Shown here piece by piece: positions 16,960 through 26,828 of a stretch of 38,291 nucleotides of DNA (the first letter of the stretch is position 1; each line of letters starts with the position of its first letter). Source of the DNA: Desulfarculaceae bacterium. GTDB taxonomy: Bacteria > Desulfobacterota > Desulfarculia > Desulfarculales > Desulfarculaceae. Location: NCBI GenBank assembly GCA_021737645.1, contig JAIPDO010000037.1, positions 1-38,291 of the forward strand. Reading direction: 5' to 3'. The position numbers and the translations under genes were made by a program. The notes under the pieces are model-generated. The model worked only from the letters and a program-made list of their open reading frames with translations, did not search any database and was not told the origin of the DNA.

Positions 16960-17590
16960 GGCTGCCTCCCTTGGGCTCGCGGAACAGGGCCTTTAGCCAG
17001 CGCCGGTCCTTGTTGCGCTCCGGCAACAGCTTCATGCGGCCCTTTTTCAGCATGGTCAGCCCCAGGCGGGCGTTCTTGATGGCTTCCGGCCCGAAGGCCC
17101 CGCCGGTTTTGAGCATGTAACCGGCCATGAGTTCGCCCTCGAACACCCGGCCCCGCTTGGCCACGCCCTTGAGGAACAGCTGATGGAACAGGCGCACCTT
17201 TTCCTCGGGCGCCGCCTGGCCCCGGCGCACCAGCTCCTCCTTGAGCCAGTCCATTAGCCGGGGCAGGTCCACCTGGTTGGGGCAGCGGGTAAGGCAGGTC
17301 TGGCACGAGGCGCATATCCAAACCGTGGACGAGCCCTCCAGCTTGTCCATCTGCCCCAGTTGCAGGTAGCGCACCACCTGATAGGGGTGCAGGTCCATGG
17401 CAAAGCTGAGGGGGCAGCCGTTGGAGCATTTTTTACAGCCGTAGCAGGCACCGGCTTTCACCCCGCTGGCCGCTTCCACCTGGGCCAGCCAGCGGCCGTC
17501 GGGCCGTATGGCCTCTTCCGGGCTGGGGGCCGGGGGCCGGTCTGAACTAAGGGGTTCCCCGTTGGGGGCCCCGGCGATGGGCTCGGACAT
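16952..17590 (-). CDS. hdrC: Heterodisulfide reductase subunit C
   Basis: The 212-residue HdrC has the two [4Fe-4S] motifs CYGCKKCSNGCP (about 49-60) and CASCQTCLTRCP (about 93-104). It is followed by a conserved helix typical of soluble HdrC, here with a longer basic C-terminus. The N-terminal 30 residues are a Pro/Ser/Ala-rich extension of no known function. HdrC relays electrons from HdrA to HdrB in the cytoplasm. No transmembrane segment is seen, so it is not a membrane DsrM/HmeC type. It starts 18 bases after the receiver gene, consistent with one long transcript that includes the signalling genes. Confidence 0.92.
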   Translation of the reverse strand: MSEPIAGAPNGEPLSSDRPPAPSPEEAIRPDGRWLAQVEAASGVKAGACYGCKKCSNGCPLSFAMDLHPYQVVRYLQLGQMDKLEGSSTVWICASCQTCLTRCPNQVDLPRLMDWLKEELVRRGQAAPEEKVRLFHQLFLKGVAKRGRVFEGELMAGYMLKTGGAFGPEAIKNARLGLTMLKKGRMKLLPERNKDRRWLKALFREPKGGSHA

Positions 17591-17608
17591 GAAAACCTCC
17601 AGACGGGG

Positions 17609-18001
17609 CTAACCGATGATGCGTTTTATCTCGCCCAAGAGCTCTTCGGGCTCGGGGGGCTTTTCGATGTAGCCGTCGGGCTCGGGCACGCTCTGGTTCT
17701 TGAACTGGTCCAAGACCTTCTGGGAATGCAGGAAGGTCTTGCGGGCCAGGCCGCTGATGATCAGCACCGGCACATCGGCGAAGTTGGGGTCGGTCTTGAT
17801 GTTGCGGTACATCTTGATGCCGCTTTCCTTGGGCATCATCACGTCCAGGGTGACCATGTCCGGCTTTTTCTCCTGGAACTTCTGCCAGCCCTGTTCGCCG
17901 TTTTCCGCCACCACCGCCTTGTAGCCGTTGCTGTCGAGCAGGGTGGTGATAAAGGTGCGAACGTCCATCTCGTCGTCCACAACCAAAACTCTCTTGGCCA
18001 T
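17609..18001 (-). CDS. Stand-alone response-regulator receiver
   Basis: The 130-residue single receiver domain has the acidic pair VVDDE at 8-12, the phosphoacceptor D53 in TLDVMMPKESG, the conserved Ser in IISG and the Lys in YIEKPPEP. There is no output domain, so it probably acts by phosphotransfer or protein binding. It sits between the universal stress protein gene and hdrC in a tight operon whose leading genes are a heme sensor kinase and a receiver-kinase hybrid. It is a likely intermediate or terminal receiver of that pathway (inference). Confidence 0.93.
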   Translation of the reverse strand: MAKRVLVVDDEMDVRTFITTLLDSNGYKAVVAENGEQGWQKFQEKKPDMVTLDVMMPKESGIKMYRNIKTDPNFADVPVLIISGLARKTFLHSQKVLDQFKNQSVPEPDGYIEKPPEPEELLGEIKRIIG

Positions 18002-18018
18002 GATGCTCCCTCCCGGGA

Positions 18019-18489
18019 CTAAAGAGTGTAAGTGCGCTCGGGGTTACGGATGGCCATCACGTGGCAGGGACAGCGCTTGGCCACCTGCTCCACCGTGCTG
18101 CCATAGTGGGTGTCCTCGCTTACCGAGGCGCCCTCCATGCCCATAACCACCAAGTCCACGTCGTTTTCGCGTACGTAGCGCAGAATCTCCACAAAGGGGG
18201 TGCCCGCCAGCACCACCCACTCCACCTGGATGCCCTCCACCTTGGGCGCGTAGCGCTCCTTCAGGTCTTGGGCGAGCTTGGTCAGCAGCTCCGGCGAAGC
18301 GTAGGTTACGTCGCCGGGGTCAGCGCCCTCGTCGGTTTCGGTGGGCATGTAGCGCAGGGTGGAATGGGGACAGTGCAGGATGTGCAGCTTGGCCCCATGG
18401 CGCCGCGCCAGATCCACCGCGTGGTGCAGGGCTATCTCCGCGTCCTCGGAGAAATCCGTGCAGTAGAGAATGTTCTTGTAAGCGATCAT
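18019..18489 (-). CDS. Universal stress protein (UspA family)
   Basis: The 156-residue UspA-fold protein begins YKNILYCTDFSEDAEIALHHAVDLA and ends with a nucleotide-binding-like GSTVEQVAKRCPCHVMAIR (GSxxxxVxxxxxxPV type). It could bind ATP/AMP and is cytoplasmic. The start ATG 18489 is set by a near-perfect ribosome-binding site, GGGAGGTGATCC, just upstream, which suggests high translation relative to its neighbours. It lies within the regulatory block of the Hdr-Met operon. Its function there is unknown; UspA proteins next to signalling genes often modulate stress or energy-limitation responses. Confidence 0.92.
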   Translation of the reverse strand: MIAYKNILYCTDFSEDAEIALHHAVDLARRHGAKLHILHCPHSTLRYMPTETDEGADPGDVTYASPELLTKLAQDLKERYAPKVEGIQVEWVVLAGTPFVEILRYVRENDVDLVVMGMEGASVSEDTHYGSTVEQVAKRCPCHVMAIRNPERTYTL

Positions 18490-18521
18490 TGGATCACCTC
18501 CCTTATATAAACCAGCCGCGG

Positions 18522-19687
18522 CTAGTCCGCGTATTTCAAGTAGGCCGCGCGCCCGGCGGCGGGCAACACCAGGCTGAACAGGGCTCCCCGGGTGGGAGAA
18601 GTGCTGAACTCCACCCGGCCGTGATGTTCCTTGGCGGTCTTTTGGGTCACCATGAGCCCCAGGCCGGTGCCCGAGGCGCCCTTGGTGCTGTAAAAGCCCT
18701 TGAATATGTTCTCGGCCGCTTCGGGGTCCAGGCCCGGCCCGTTGTCGCGCACCATAAGGCACACCTCCCTGGGCTCGCCGCTGGCGCTCAGGACCACCTT
18801 GCCGTCGATCATCTCCGAGGCCGCGTCGATGCCGTTGCTCACCAGGTTGAGGAAGGCCTCCAGCACCATGCGGTGATCGGCCATGGCCACCGGGCCGTCG
18901 CCCTGGGGGCATTCCACCTTCAGCTCCACGCCCTTGCCCTCGGCCTCCGAGGCCATGATGCGCCCCGCTTCGGCCAGAAGCTCCTTGAGGGGCAGGGGGG
19001 CCATGTCGGGCTTGCGGGGCTTGGCGATGGTCATCAAATCGCCCACCAGGTCCTGCACCCGGCCCAGGTTGCGCTCCAGCATCTGCATGCCTTCGTCGGT
19101 GAGCTGCTTGTGCGAGCCGTTCAAGCCCTGGCTGACCATGTAGATGCCGCCTTTTAGCCCGGCCAGCATGTTCTTGAGCGAGTGGACCAGGGAACTCACC
19201 GTCTGGCCCACCGCGGCCAGGCGCTCGGCGGCCACCACCTTGGCCGTGGCCTCGGCCACCCGGCGCTCCAGGTGCTGGGTGTAGCAGTGGAGCTGAGCCT
19301 TCAAAGTCAGGCGGTCGGCGGCCCGCTTCAGGGCCACCTCCAAGGCCTGGTCGCTCACCGGCTTGGTCACGAAGTCGCTGGCCATCAGCTGCAACGAGCG
19401 CACCGCCAGGTCCATGTCCCCGTGGCCGGTGATGACGATCACCTCGGTGTCCGGGCTCATGGATTTGATGCGCTTGAGCACCTCGATGCCGTCCAGGCCG
19501 GGCATCTTGATATCGGTGAGCACGATGTCCGGCTTTTGCTCCTCAAAGATGCTCAGGCCCTCGGCTCCATCGGCGGCGGTGCACACCTTGTAGCCGTCGG
19601 CGCTGAGCGACAGGGACATCATGCTGCGGATGCCCGGCTCGTCGTCTATGACCAGCAGGTTGGGATAGGGGGGTGGGGTGCAGGCGT

Positions 19688-19691
<4 letters not shown>
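18522..19691 (-). CDS. Hybrid receiver - histidine kinase
   Basis: The 389-residue soluble protein has an N-terminal receiver (about 10-125; VIDDE, D60 in LTDIKMPG, K in TKPVS). A coiled-coil helix (TQHLERRVAEATAKVVAAERL) leads to a kinase core with the phosphoacceptor His in SSLVHSLKNML. The ATP-binding domain shows an N box (NLVSNGIDAA), DNGPGLDPE, and a G box in GASGTGLGLM. The usual role is to receive phosphate from one kinase and pass it on to another receiver. It overlaps the upstream heme kinase gene by four bases, strongly suggesting partnership, and precedes the usp and receiver genes. It has no membrane segment. Confidence 0.93.
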
Positions 19692-21982
<2,291 letters not shown>

Positions 21983-22020
21983 GGTTCATCCCGATTAAAT
22001 AAATGGTCACCCTTTGCTAA

Positions 22021-22036
22021 GGCACAACTCGTGCCA
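22021..22036 (-). promoter_or_regulatory. Sigma-54 (-24/-12) promoter for the sensor-Hdr-Met operon
   Basis: Read on the minus strand the sequence is TGGCACGAGTTGTGCC. It keeps the invariant GG and GC with exactly 10 bases between them and a perfect TGGCACG -24 element. The -12 element is GTGCC rather than TTGCA. It lies 39 bases upstream of the sensor-kinase ATG, and three palindromic activator sites lie 73-192 bases further upstream, the usual geometry of an enhancer-dependent promoter. No other promoter is apparent between the kinase and the last Qmo-like gene, so it may drive all 12 genes. Confidence 0.7.
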
Positions 22037-22108
22037 AAGTGCTCAAAAATAAATAGCTAGTGTTGTCAGCCGGTTACAACGCTTAGTAGGAATTAGGGGT
22101 TTTGATAG

Positions 22109-22228
22109 TGTTGCAGGGCGGTGCAACAGTTGAGGGAATTATAATTCAATTATGCCGGTTGGTGGCTTGAATGCAGGCCTAAGGAGGTGTTGCGTCTGAT
22201 GCAACAGTAGTGTTGCGGTGATGCAACT
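22109..22228. promoter_or_regulatory. Three TGTTGC...GCAACA palindromes (upstream activator sites)
   Basis: Three inverted repeats share one half-site: TGTTGCA-N6-TGCAACA (22109-22128, perfect), TGTTGC-N7-GCAACA (22188-22206, perfect) and TGTTGC-N6-GCAACT (22211-22228, one mismatch). A weaker GTTGT-N9-ACAAC lies at 22062-22080. They fill the gap between the sigma-54 activator gene and the sigma-54 promoter, so they are best explained as binding sites for a dimeric activator with a Fis-type helix-turn-helix, most simply the neighbour at 22238-23551. Confidence 0.7.
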
Positions 22229-22237
22229 ATCGAAAAC

Positions 22238-23551
22238 TCAGGTTTTGTTTATGTCCAGGCGCTTCATGCGCCGCCACAGGGTGGTGCGGTTGATGCCCAA
22301 CTCCGCCGCAGTCTTGGTCTGGTTCCAGTTGTGCCGGTCAAGAACCTGGATCAACTCATCTTTTTCCTTTTGGGAGCCTTCATGCTCCAGGGAGGTGGCC
22401 ACTTCCTCCTCCAGGTCGCGGGGCAGGTGGTGGGACTTGATCACATCGCCCCGGCACAACAGGCAGGCGTGCTCCAGGATGTTTTCCAACTCGCGAACGT
22501 TGCCTGGATAGTCGTAATTCAAAAGCACGTTCAGGGTTTCCGGGGAGAAGCGGCAGATGTAGGTGCCGTTTTCCACGTTCTTGTGCTGGATGTAGCGGCG
22601 TATCAAAAGCGGGATGTCCTCGCGGCGTTGGCTGAGGGCCGGCACGGTCACCTTGATCACGTTGAGGCGGTAGTAAAGATCCTCGCGGAAAAGCCCCTTG
22701 TCCACTTGGCGGTCCAGGGGCTTGTTGCTGGCGGCCAGGATGCGCACGTTAACCTTGGTCACCTGGCGGGCGCCCAGGGGAAAGAACTCCTGTTCTTCCA
22801 GCACCCTGAGCAGCTTGGCCTGTAGGGACAGGGGCAACTCGCTTATCTCGTCCAAGAAGATGCTGCCCCCGTCGGCCAGTTGGAAACGGCCGGGCTTGTC
22901 CCGCTCGGCCCCGGTGAAGGCCCCCCGGTTGTAACCGAACAACTCGCTTTCCAAAAGGTTTTCGGGCAAAGCCGCGCAGTTCACCTTGATCAGCGGCTTG
23001 TGGGCCCTGGGGCTGTTGTAGTGGACGATCTGGGCCAGCAGATCCTTGCCCGTGCCGGTGTTGCCCTCGATGAGCACGGTCACCTTGCTGGGGGCGGCCA
23101 CCTTCAGGGTGTCGAAGATGCGGCGCACCTGGGGGCTCTCTCCGATGAAGTCCTCCCAGCGGCGCGCCTCCTGGTCCTGCTTGTCCAAATGGCTGCCCAG
23201 GTGCAGGCTTTGCAGGGTCTCCACCCCGCCGCACACCTGGCCGTCATCATCATACAGCGGCGAGGCGCACACCCGAACCGGCACCACCGAGCGCCCCCGC
23301 TGGCGGATGAACACCGCTTCAAGGCCGGACTGCTCCTCGCCGGACTCCATGGCCCGGAGCACCGGGCAATATTCATCGCACAGGGTGGATTTGAGCACCT
23401 CGCCGCACATGCGGCCCAGGGCCTGTTCCCGGCTAACCCCGGTTATCTGCTCGGCGGCCCGGTTGAAAAAGGTCACCCGGCCGTGGCGGTCCATGGCCAA
23501 CACCCCCAATGAGATGGATTCCATGATTAGATTTAACTGGGTGGGGTGCAT
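22238..23551 (-). CDS. Sigma-54-dependent transcriptional activator with Cys-PAS domain (copy 1)
   Basis: The 437-residue enhancer-binding protein has an N-terminal PAS domain (about 5-120) with a C-X8-C-X3-C motif (C49, C58, C62). The AAA+ domain has Walker A GNTGTGKD, a canonical GAFTGA loop that contacts sigma-54, and Walker B SIFLDEISEL. The C-terminal Fis-type helix-turn-helix contains TAAELGINRTTLWRRMKRL. It lacks a receiver domain, so ligand, redox or protein contact at the PAS domain rather than phosphorylation should control it. It lies immediately upstream of its probable targets, the GTTGCA palindromes and the sigma-54 promoter. The start ATG 23551 has GAGGG just upstream. Its own promoter is unclear; a TTGACA on the minus strand at 23648-23643 lacks a good -10 partner. 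Confidence 0.95.
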   Translation of the reverse strand: MHPTQLNLIMESISLGVLAMDRHGRVTFFNRAAEQITGVSREQALGRMCGEVLKSTLCDEYCPVLRAMESGEEQSGLEAVFIRQRGRSVVPVRVCASPLYDDDGQVCGGVETLQSLHLGSHLDKQDQEARRWEDFIGESPQVRRIFDTLKVAAPSKVTVLIEGNTGTGKDLLAQIVHYNSPRAHKPLIKVNCAALPENLLESELFGYNRGAFTGAERDKPGRFQLADGGSIFLDEISELPLSLQAKLLRVLEEQEFFPLGARQVTKVNVRILAASNKPLDRQVDKGLFREDLYYRLNVIKVTVPALSQRREDIPLLIRRYIQHKNVENGTYICRFSPETLNVLLNYDYPGNVRELENILEHACLLCRGDVIKSHHLPRDLEEEVATSLEHEGSQKEKDELIQVLDRHNWNQTKTAAELGINRTTLWRRMKRLDINKT

Positions 23552-23564
23552 GTCCCTCTCTTGG

Positions 23565-23580
23565 GCCGGAAAATTCCGGC
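23565..23580. promoter_or_regulatory. 16-base perfect palindrome before the activator start
   Basis: GCCGGAAAATTCCGGC is a perfect palindrome whose edge lies 13 bases upstream of the ATG of the copy 1 activator on the minus strand, overlapping or abutting the ribosome-binding region. It could be an operator or a small 5'-leader hairpin that limits translation. A second pair, AACCGGGGT / ACCCCGGTT, flanks the next 50 bases upstream and could form a larger structure. Confidence 0.35.
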
Positions 23581-23758
23581 TGTGAAAAACCGGGGTAATT
23601 TTAATAATGACAATATGTTTCCTTACCTAGACCCCGGTTGGCTGTCAAGAAAATTGCTATACCCTACCTATAGGCTTGCCTCTTAAGCCCTGCACGGGCT
23701 AGAGTATTTTCATAAACAAATAAGGCGTGGCACTCTTTACAGCAAGCAGGGAGCGCAG

Positions 23759-24025
23759 GTGACGCCAGATCGCACGTGTAAGCGTTGTTCGGTGGCCAGG
23801 GTCAACGCCCTGATTAAAGCATACCAAAAAGCCCAGGAAGGCGACGGCCCCACTCTGGGCCGCCTTAAAGAGTTGGTCATCCTGGTCCAGGGCCGGGGCC
23901 TGCGCCAGGCACGGGGACTTCTGACTCCCGGCCACCGCGACAAGGATCTCAGGGCCATCTGTTGGAACGTGTCCTCTTTCTTGGAGGACAACGAGGTGGA
24001 GCGAATCCTGGGGCAGAAAATTTAA
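23759..24025 (+). CDS. Small protein, possible diverged NuoF-type Fe-S (NADH_4Fe-4S-like) domain
   Basis: The 88-residue frame opens at GTG 23759 with AGGGAG six bases upstream. The protein has CKRC near its N-terminus, then helical sequence with GDGPTLGRLKELV, GRGLRQARGLLTPGHRD and a C-terminal SSFLEDNEVERIL. The order CxxC, G-x-G-T, a leucine-rich helix and F-x-DNE/DEYE resembles the C-terminal four-helix Fe-S domain of NuoF (compare CGKCFPCR and FRDEYEAHI in the NuoF-like protein at 26829-28715). Only two of the usual four cysteines are obvious, so cluster binding is doubtful. It is divergent from activator copy 1 and upstream of activator copy 2. It could be a small regulator or partner protein. 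The family assignment is tentative. Confidence 0.5.
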   Translation: MTPDRTCKRCSVARVNALIKAYQKAQEGDGPTLGRLKELVILVQGRGLRQARGLLTPGHRDKDLRAICWNVSSFLEDNEVERILGQKI

Positions 24026-24032
24026 CCATCCG

Positions 24033-24156
24033 TCTCCGGCTTCGCCAGACACCGCATGGCGGCGTTGTCGGCGTCACTCGTTCCTCGGCGTAGGTAGACT
24101 ACGCCTGCGTCCCTCGTTCGCCTGCCGCCTTGCCCTGCGGCGTCTGGCTGTGCCGG
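24033..24156. repeat. REP-like long imperfect palindrome
   Basis: About 120 bases form nested inverted repeats around a central hairpin GGCGTAG-GTAGA-CTACGCC (24087-24105). Outer arms include GCCAGAC (24044-24050) with GTCTGGC (24142-24148), and GGCGGC with GCCGCC. It lies between two plus-strand genes and contains no plausible gene. The structure looks like a dispersed extragenic palindromic element; copy number elsewhere in the genome cannot be seen here. It has no T-run, so it is not a classical terminator, though it could stabilise the 3' end of the upstream message. Confidence 0.6.
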
Positions 24157-24328
24157 TTGATTCCGCTGGATTAAGAATCCCGGAGGTGGTGGCGTCTTCT
24201 GATGCCCCTTTCCCGTGACGCGCCGACCGGTGCGAAACCACTTGGTCGCGGAACGCCTTTCCCACCATTATTCTTGATAAAATCAGCCAGTGGTGTAGTC
24301 TGTCTTCGTGGAGTCAGTGGGAGGAGGC

Positions 24329-26062
24329 ATGTCCCCTCGGGAGCAACAAGGCCAACTACTTAGCGGCGAGGCGGTGGTGGCGGTGGACGGGGCGCACCGG
24401 ATAATGGGCGCCAACCGCGCCGCGTTGCAGCTCATGGCCGGGGAGTTGGTGGTGGGCGAGGTGTTGCGCCTCACCGGCTTCTTGGAAGGCCCGGACCTGT
24501 CCCTGGCCCAGAGCGCCCTGGACGCGGCCCTGGGCCAAGGCGAGCCCTCCAACCAGATTCAGGCCCAGGCCCGCGACGCCGCCGGGCAGGATTTCACCTG
24601 CGAATACTCCATCAACCCTCTTTTCGGGCCCGGCCGCCAGGTGGTGGGGGCCATGATCAACCTGCGCGACCTGGATTTCGCCCCTCTGAGCGGCGGCCGC
24701 CTGGAGCCGGGCGAATCCCTGCCCCGCATGCCCAGGCTGGGCTACCAGTCGTTGGTGGACAACCTGGCCGAGGGTATCTTCACCATCAACACCCGCTGGC
24801 GCATAACCTCTTTTAATCAAAGGGCCGAGCAGCTTACCGGCTACAACAGCTCCGAGGTGCTGGGCCGCTACTGCTGGGACATCTTCCGCTCCGATTTGTG
24901 CGGGGCGGGCTGTCCCCTGCGCACCACCCTGGAAACCGGGGTGACCCGCATGGATCAGGACGTGCGCATGCTGGGCAAGGGGGGCAAGCGCCTGGGCGTG
25001 CTGGTGAACACCAGCGTGGTGCGCGACCGGGCGGGCACCGTGGTGGGCGCGGTGGAGAGCTTTAGGCCCCTGGCCGGGCTGGAAACCAACCTCTTGCCCG
25101 ACACCGGCTCCTCCTTCAGCGACATCGTGGGGGCCAGCGAGCCCATGCAGCGGCTGTTCAACATGCTGCCCGACGTGGCGGTCAGCGGGGCCAACGTGCT
25201 CATCCAGGGCGAAAGCGGCACCGGCAAGGAGTTGTTCGCCCGGGCCCTGCACCATCACTCCCCCCGGCGCGAAGGCCCCTTCGTGGCGGTGAACTGTTCG
25301 GCCCTGGCCGAGAGCCTGCTGGAGAGCGAGCTGTTCGGCCACGAAAAGGCGGCCTTCACCGGGGCGGTGCGCTCCAAGGTGGGGCGCTTCGAGCTGGCCA
25401 AGGGCGGCACCATATTCCTGGATGAAATCGGCGAGTTGAAACCGGAGCTTCAGGTAAAGCTCCTCCGGGTGCTGGAGCAGCGGGTCTTTGAGCGGGTGGG
25501 CGGCACCCGGCTCATCCCCATGGACGCGCGCATCATCGCCGCCACCAACCTGAACCTGGCTCAGGCCATGGCCCAGGGCCGCTTCCGGGAAGACCTGTTC
25601 TATCGCCTGCGCACCGTGCCCCTGACCCTGCCCCCCCTGCGCCGGCGCAAGGACGACATCTCCCTGCTGGTGGCCCATTTCATCAAGCAGCTCAACCAGC
25701 GCTACGCCAAACAGGTGCGCTCGGTGGACCCCAAGGTGACCCGCATGTTCGTGAGCTACGACTGGCCGGGCAACGTGCGCGAGTTGGAACGGGTCATGGA
25801 GCACGCCTACGTATTCGTAAAAGGCCCCGTTATTTTGCCGGCTTACCTGCCATCGCTCAACGAGTTCTGGCGGGAGCGGGGCGCGGCCTCGGGCGGGGAG
25901 GAGTTCCCGCCGGGCCGGGCGGCCGCCCCGGAAGAGGGCGAGCGCCAGGCCATCTTGGACGCCCTGAGCCAGTGCGGCGGCCACCGCCGGGAGGCGGCCG
26001 AGCTGCTGGGTATCAGCCGCACATCCCTGTGGCGGCGCATGAAGGCCCTTGACCTGGGTTAA
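24329..26062 (+). CDS. Sigma-54-dependent transcriptional activator with Cys-PAS domain (copy 2)
   Basis: The 577-residue enhancer-binding protein has an N-terminal PAS-like region (about 10-115). A second PAS (about 135-245) carries the same C-X8-C-X3-C motif as copy 1 (C182, C191, C195). The AAA+ domain has Walker A GESGTGKE (294-301), a sigma-54 loop that reads AAFTGA instead of GAFTGA (341-346), and Walker [11 protein letters not shown]. The C-terminal Fis-type helix-turn-helix contains [22 protein letters not shown] 24329 is preferred because GGGAGGAGG sits directly upstream; a GTG at 24308 has no such site. It lies immediately upstream of the GTTTCA-type repeats and the sigma-54 promoter of the NuoEFG-HdrA operon, its likely target. 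There is no receiver domain. Confidence 0.93.
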   Translation: MSPREQQGQLLSGEAVVAVDGAHRIMGANRAALQLMAGELVVGEVLRLTGFLEGPDLSLAQSALDAALGQGEPSNQIQAQARDAAGQDFTCEYSINPLFGPGRQVVGAMINLRDLDFAPLSGGRLEPGESLPRMPRLGYQSLVDNLAEGIFTINTRWRITSFNQRAEQLTGYNSSEVLGRYCWDIFRSDLCGAGCPLRTTLETGVTRMDQDVRMLGKGGKRLGVLVNTSVVRDRAGTVVGAVESFRPLAGLETNLLPDTGSSFSDIVGASEPMQRLFNMLPDVAVSGANVLIQGESGTGKELFARALHHHSPRREGPFVAVNCSALAESLLESELFGHEKAAFTGAVRSKVGRFELAKGGTIFLDEIGELKPELQVKLLRVLEQRVFERVGGTRLIPMDARIIAATNLNLAQAMAQGRFREDLFYRLRTVPLTLPPLRRRKDDISLLVAHFIKQLNQRYAKQVRSVDPKVTRMFVSYDWPGNVRELERVMEHAYVFVKGPVILPAYLPSLNEFWRERGAASGGEEFPPGRAAAPEEGERQAILDALSQCGGHRREAAELLGISRTSLWRRMKALDLG

Positions 26063-26069
26063 GTGTCGT

Positions 26070-26206
26070 TGAAACGTTGCAAGACGTTTCAGGCGTTTCA
26101 AATAACGTTTCAAGAATATATAAACACAATTAATACAATATATTAGACTGTGCCGTCCATCTTGGGCTGGTGGCGTTTCATCTCGCCTGAAACGTTTTTT
26201 GTTTCA
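26070..26206. promoter_or_regulatory. Cluster of TGAAAC/GTTTCA operator repeats
   Basis: The gap after activator copy 2 holds a perfect inverted repeat TGAAACGT-N6-ACGTTTCA (26070-26091), two more CGTTTCA half-sites at 26094-26100 and 26106-26112, a second inverted repeat CGTTTCA-N7-TGAAACG (26174-26194) and another GTTTCA at 26201-26206. A 34-base AT-rich stretch (26113-26146) separates the two clusters and could bend. They lie 65-200 bases upstream of the sigma-54 promoter, as expected for activator sites. The spacer of the first repeat also contains a GTTGCA half-site of the other operator family (26076-26081). Confidence 0.72.
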
Positions 26207-26270
26207 TTGGGCCTCGCCCCATTCGGGCCTTTTTTCAAAAAACATAGCCAAATAAGCTGGTTGGGCAATC

Positions 26271-26286
26271 TGGCCCAAGTATTGCT
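26271..26286 (+). promoter_or_regulatory. Sigma-54 (-24/-12) promoter for the NuoEFG-HdrA operon
   Basis: TGGCCCAAGTATTGCT matches the consensus with GG and GC exactly 10 bases apart and a perfect TTGCT -12 element; the -24 element is TGGCCCA instead of TGGCACG. It lies 58 bases upstream of the nuoE-like GTG start and downstream of the GTTTCA operator cluster. No terminator is seen before 31818, so the four downstream genes are probably one transcript. Confidence 0.75.
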
Positions 26287-26344
26287 TTTCACAAGGCCAG
26301 AGATAGCACCGCGGTACGCCCGCGTTAAAGCCAAGGAGGTTATT

Positions 26345-26815
26345 GTGGCGCAAACAGCTATTGATATCGATATCGACGAAATCATCGAACGCTACCCCGG
26401 CAAACCGGAATATTTGATCTTCCTGTTGCAGGACATCCAGGAGGCCTTCAACTATATCTCGGCCGAGGCCCTGACCCTGGTTTGCGACCACACCGGGGTG
26501 CCCGAGTCCCAGGCCTACGCGGTGGCCACTTTCTACAACTCCTTCAGCCTGGAGCCCAAGGGCGAGAACATCGTCCACGTGTGCCTGGGCACCGCCTGCC
26601 ACCTCAAGGGCAGCGGGCTCATCGCCGAGAACCTGATGCGCAAGCTGGGCCTGGACGGACCCGGAACCACCGAGGACCTCAAGTACACCGTGGAGACGGT
26701 CAACTGCCTGGGCGCCTGCGCCTTGGCCCCGGTGGCGCTGGTCAACGGCGATTATCAGCCCAAGGTGACCTCGCCCAAGCTGATGAAGACCGTGCAGAAG
26801 CTCGGGGACGAGTAA
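26345..26815 (+). CDS. NuoE-like [2Fe-2S] subunit (NADH dehydrogenase / HndA / BamG type)
   Basis: The 156-residue thioredoxin-like [2Fe-2S] protein of the NuoE/HndA family carries the four cluster cysteines in VCLGTACHLKGS (CX4C) and NCLGACALAP (CX3C). The N-terminal helical bundle includes YLIFLLQDIQEAFNYI. It shuttles electrons between the NuoF flavin and other clusters. GTG 26345 is chosen because AAGGAGG ends a few bases before it and because the sigma-54 promoter lies upstream, so the longer frame to 26150 is not used. It is the first gene of a four-gene operon; the next starts 13 bases after the stop. Confidence 0.93.
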   Translation: MAQTAIDIDIDEIIERYPGKPEYLIFLLQDIQEAFNYISAEALTLVCDHTGVPESQAYAVATFYNSFSLEPKGENIVHVCLGTACHLKGSGLIAENLMRKLGLDGPGTTEDLKYTVETVNCLGACALAPVALVNGDYQPKVTSPKLMKTVQKLGDE

Positions 26816-26828
26816 GGAGTGTAAGGCA

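Noticed and set aside
23728..23743. TGGCACTCTTTACAGC as a sigma-54 promoter for the 88-residue protein
   Set aside because: The -24 half is good but GG and GC are 11 bases apart rather than 10 and the -12 element is ACAGC, so it fails the strict spacing.
24356..26113. 585-codon open frame on the minus strand
   Set aside because: It is opposite the sigma-54 activator copy 2, whose Walker and HTH motifs are unmistakable on the plus strand.
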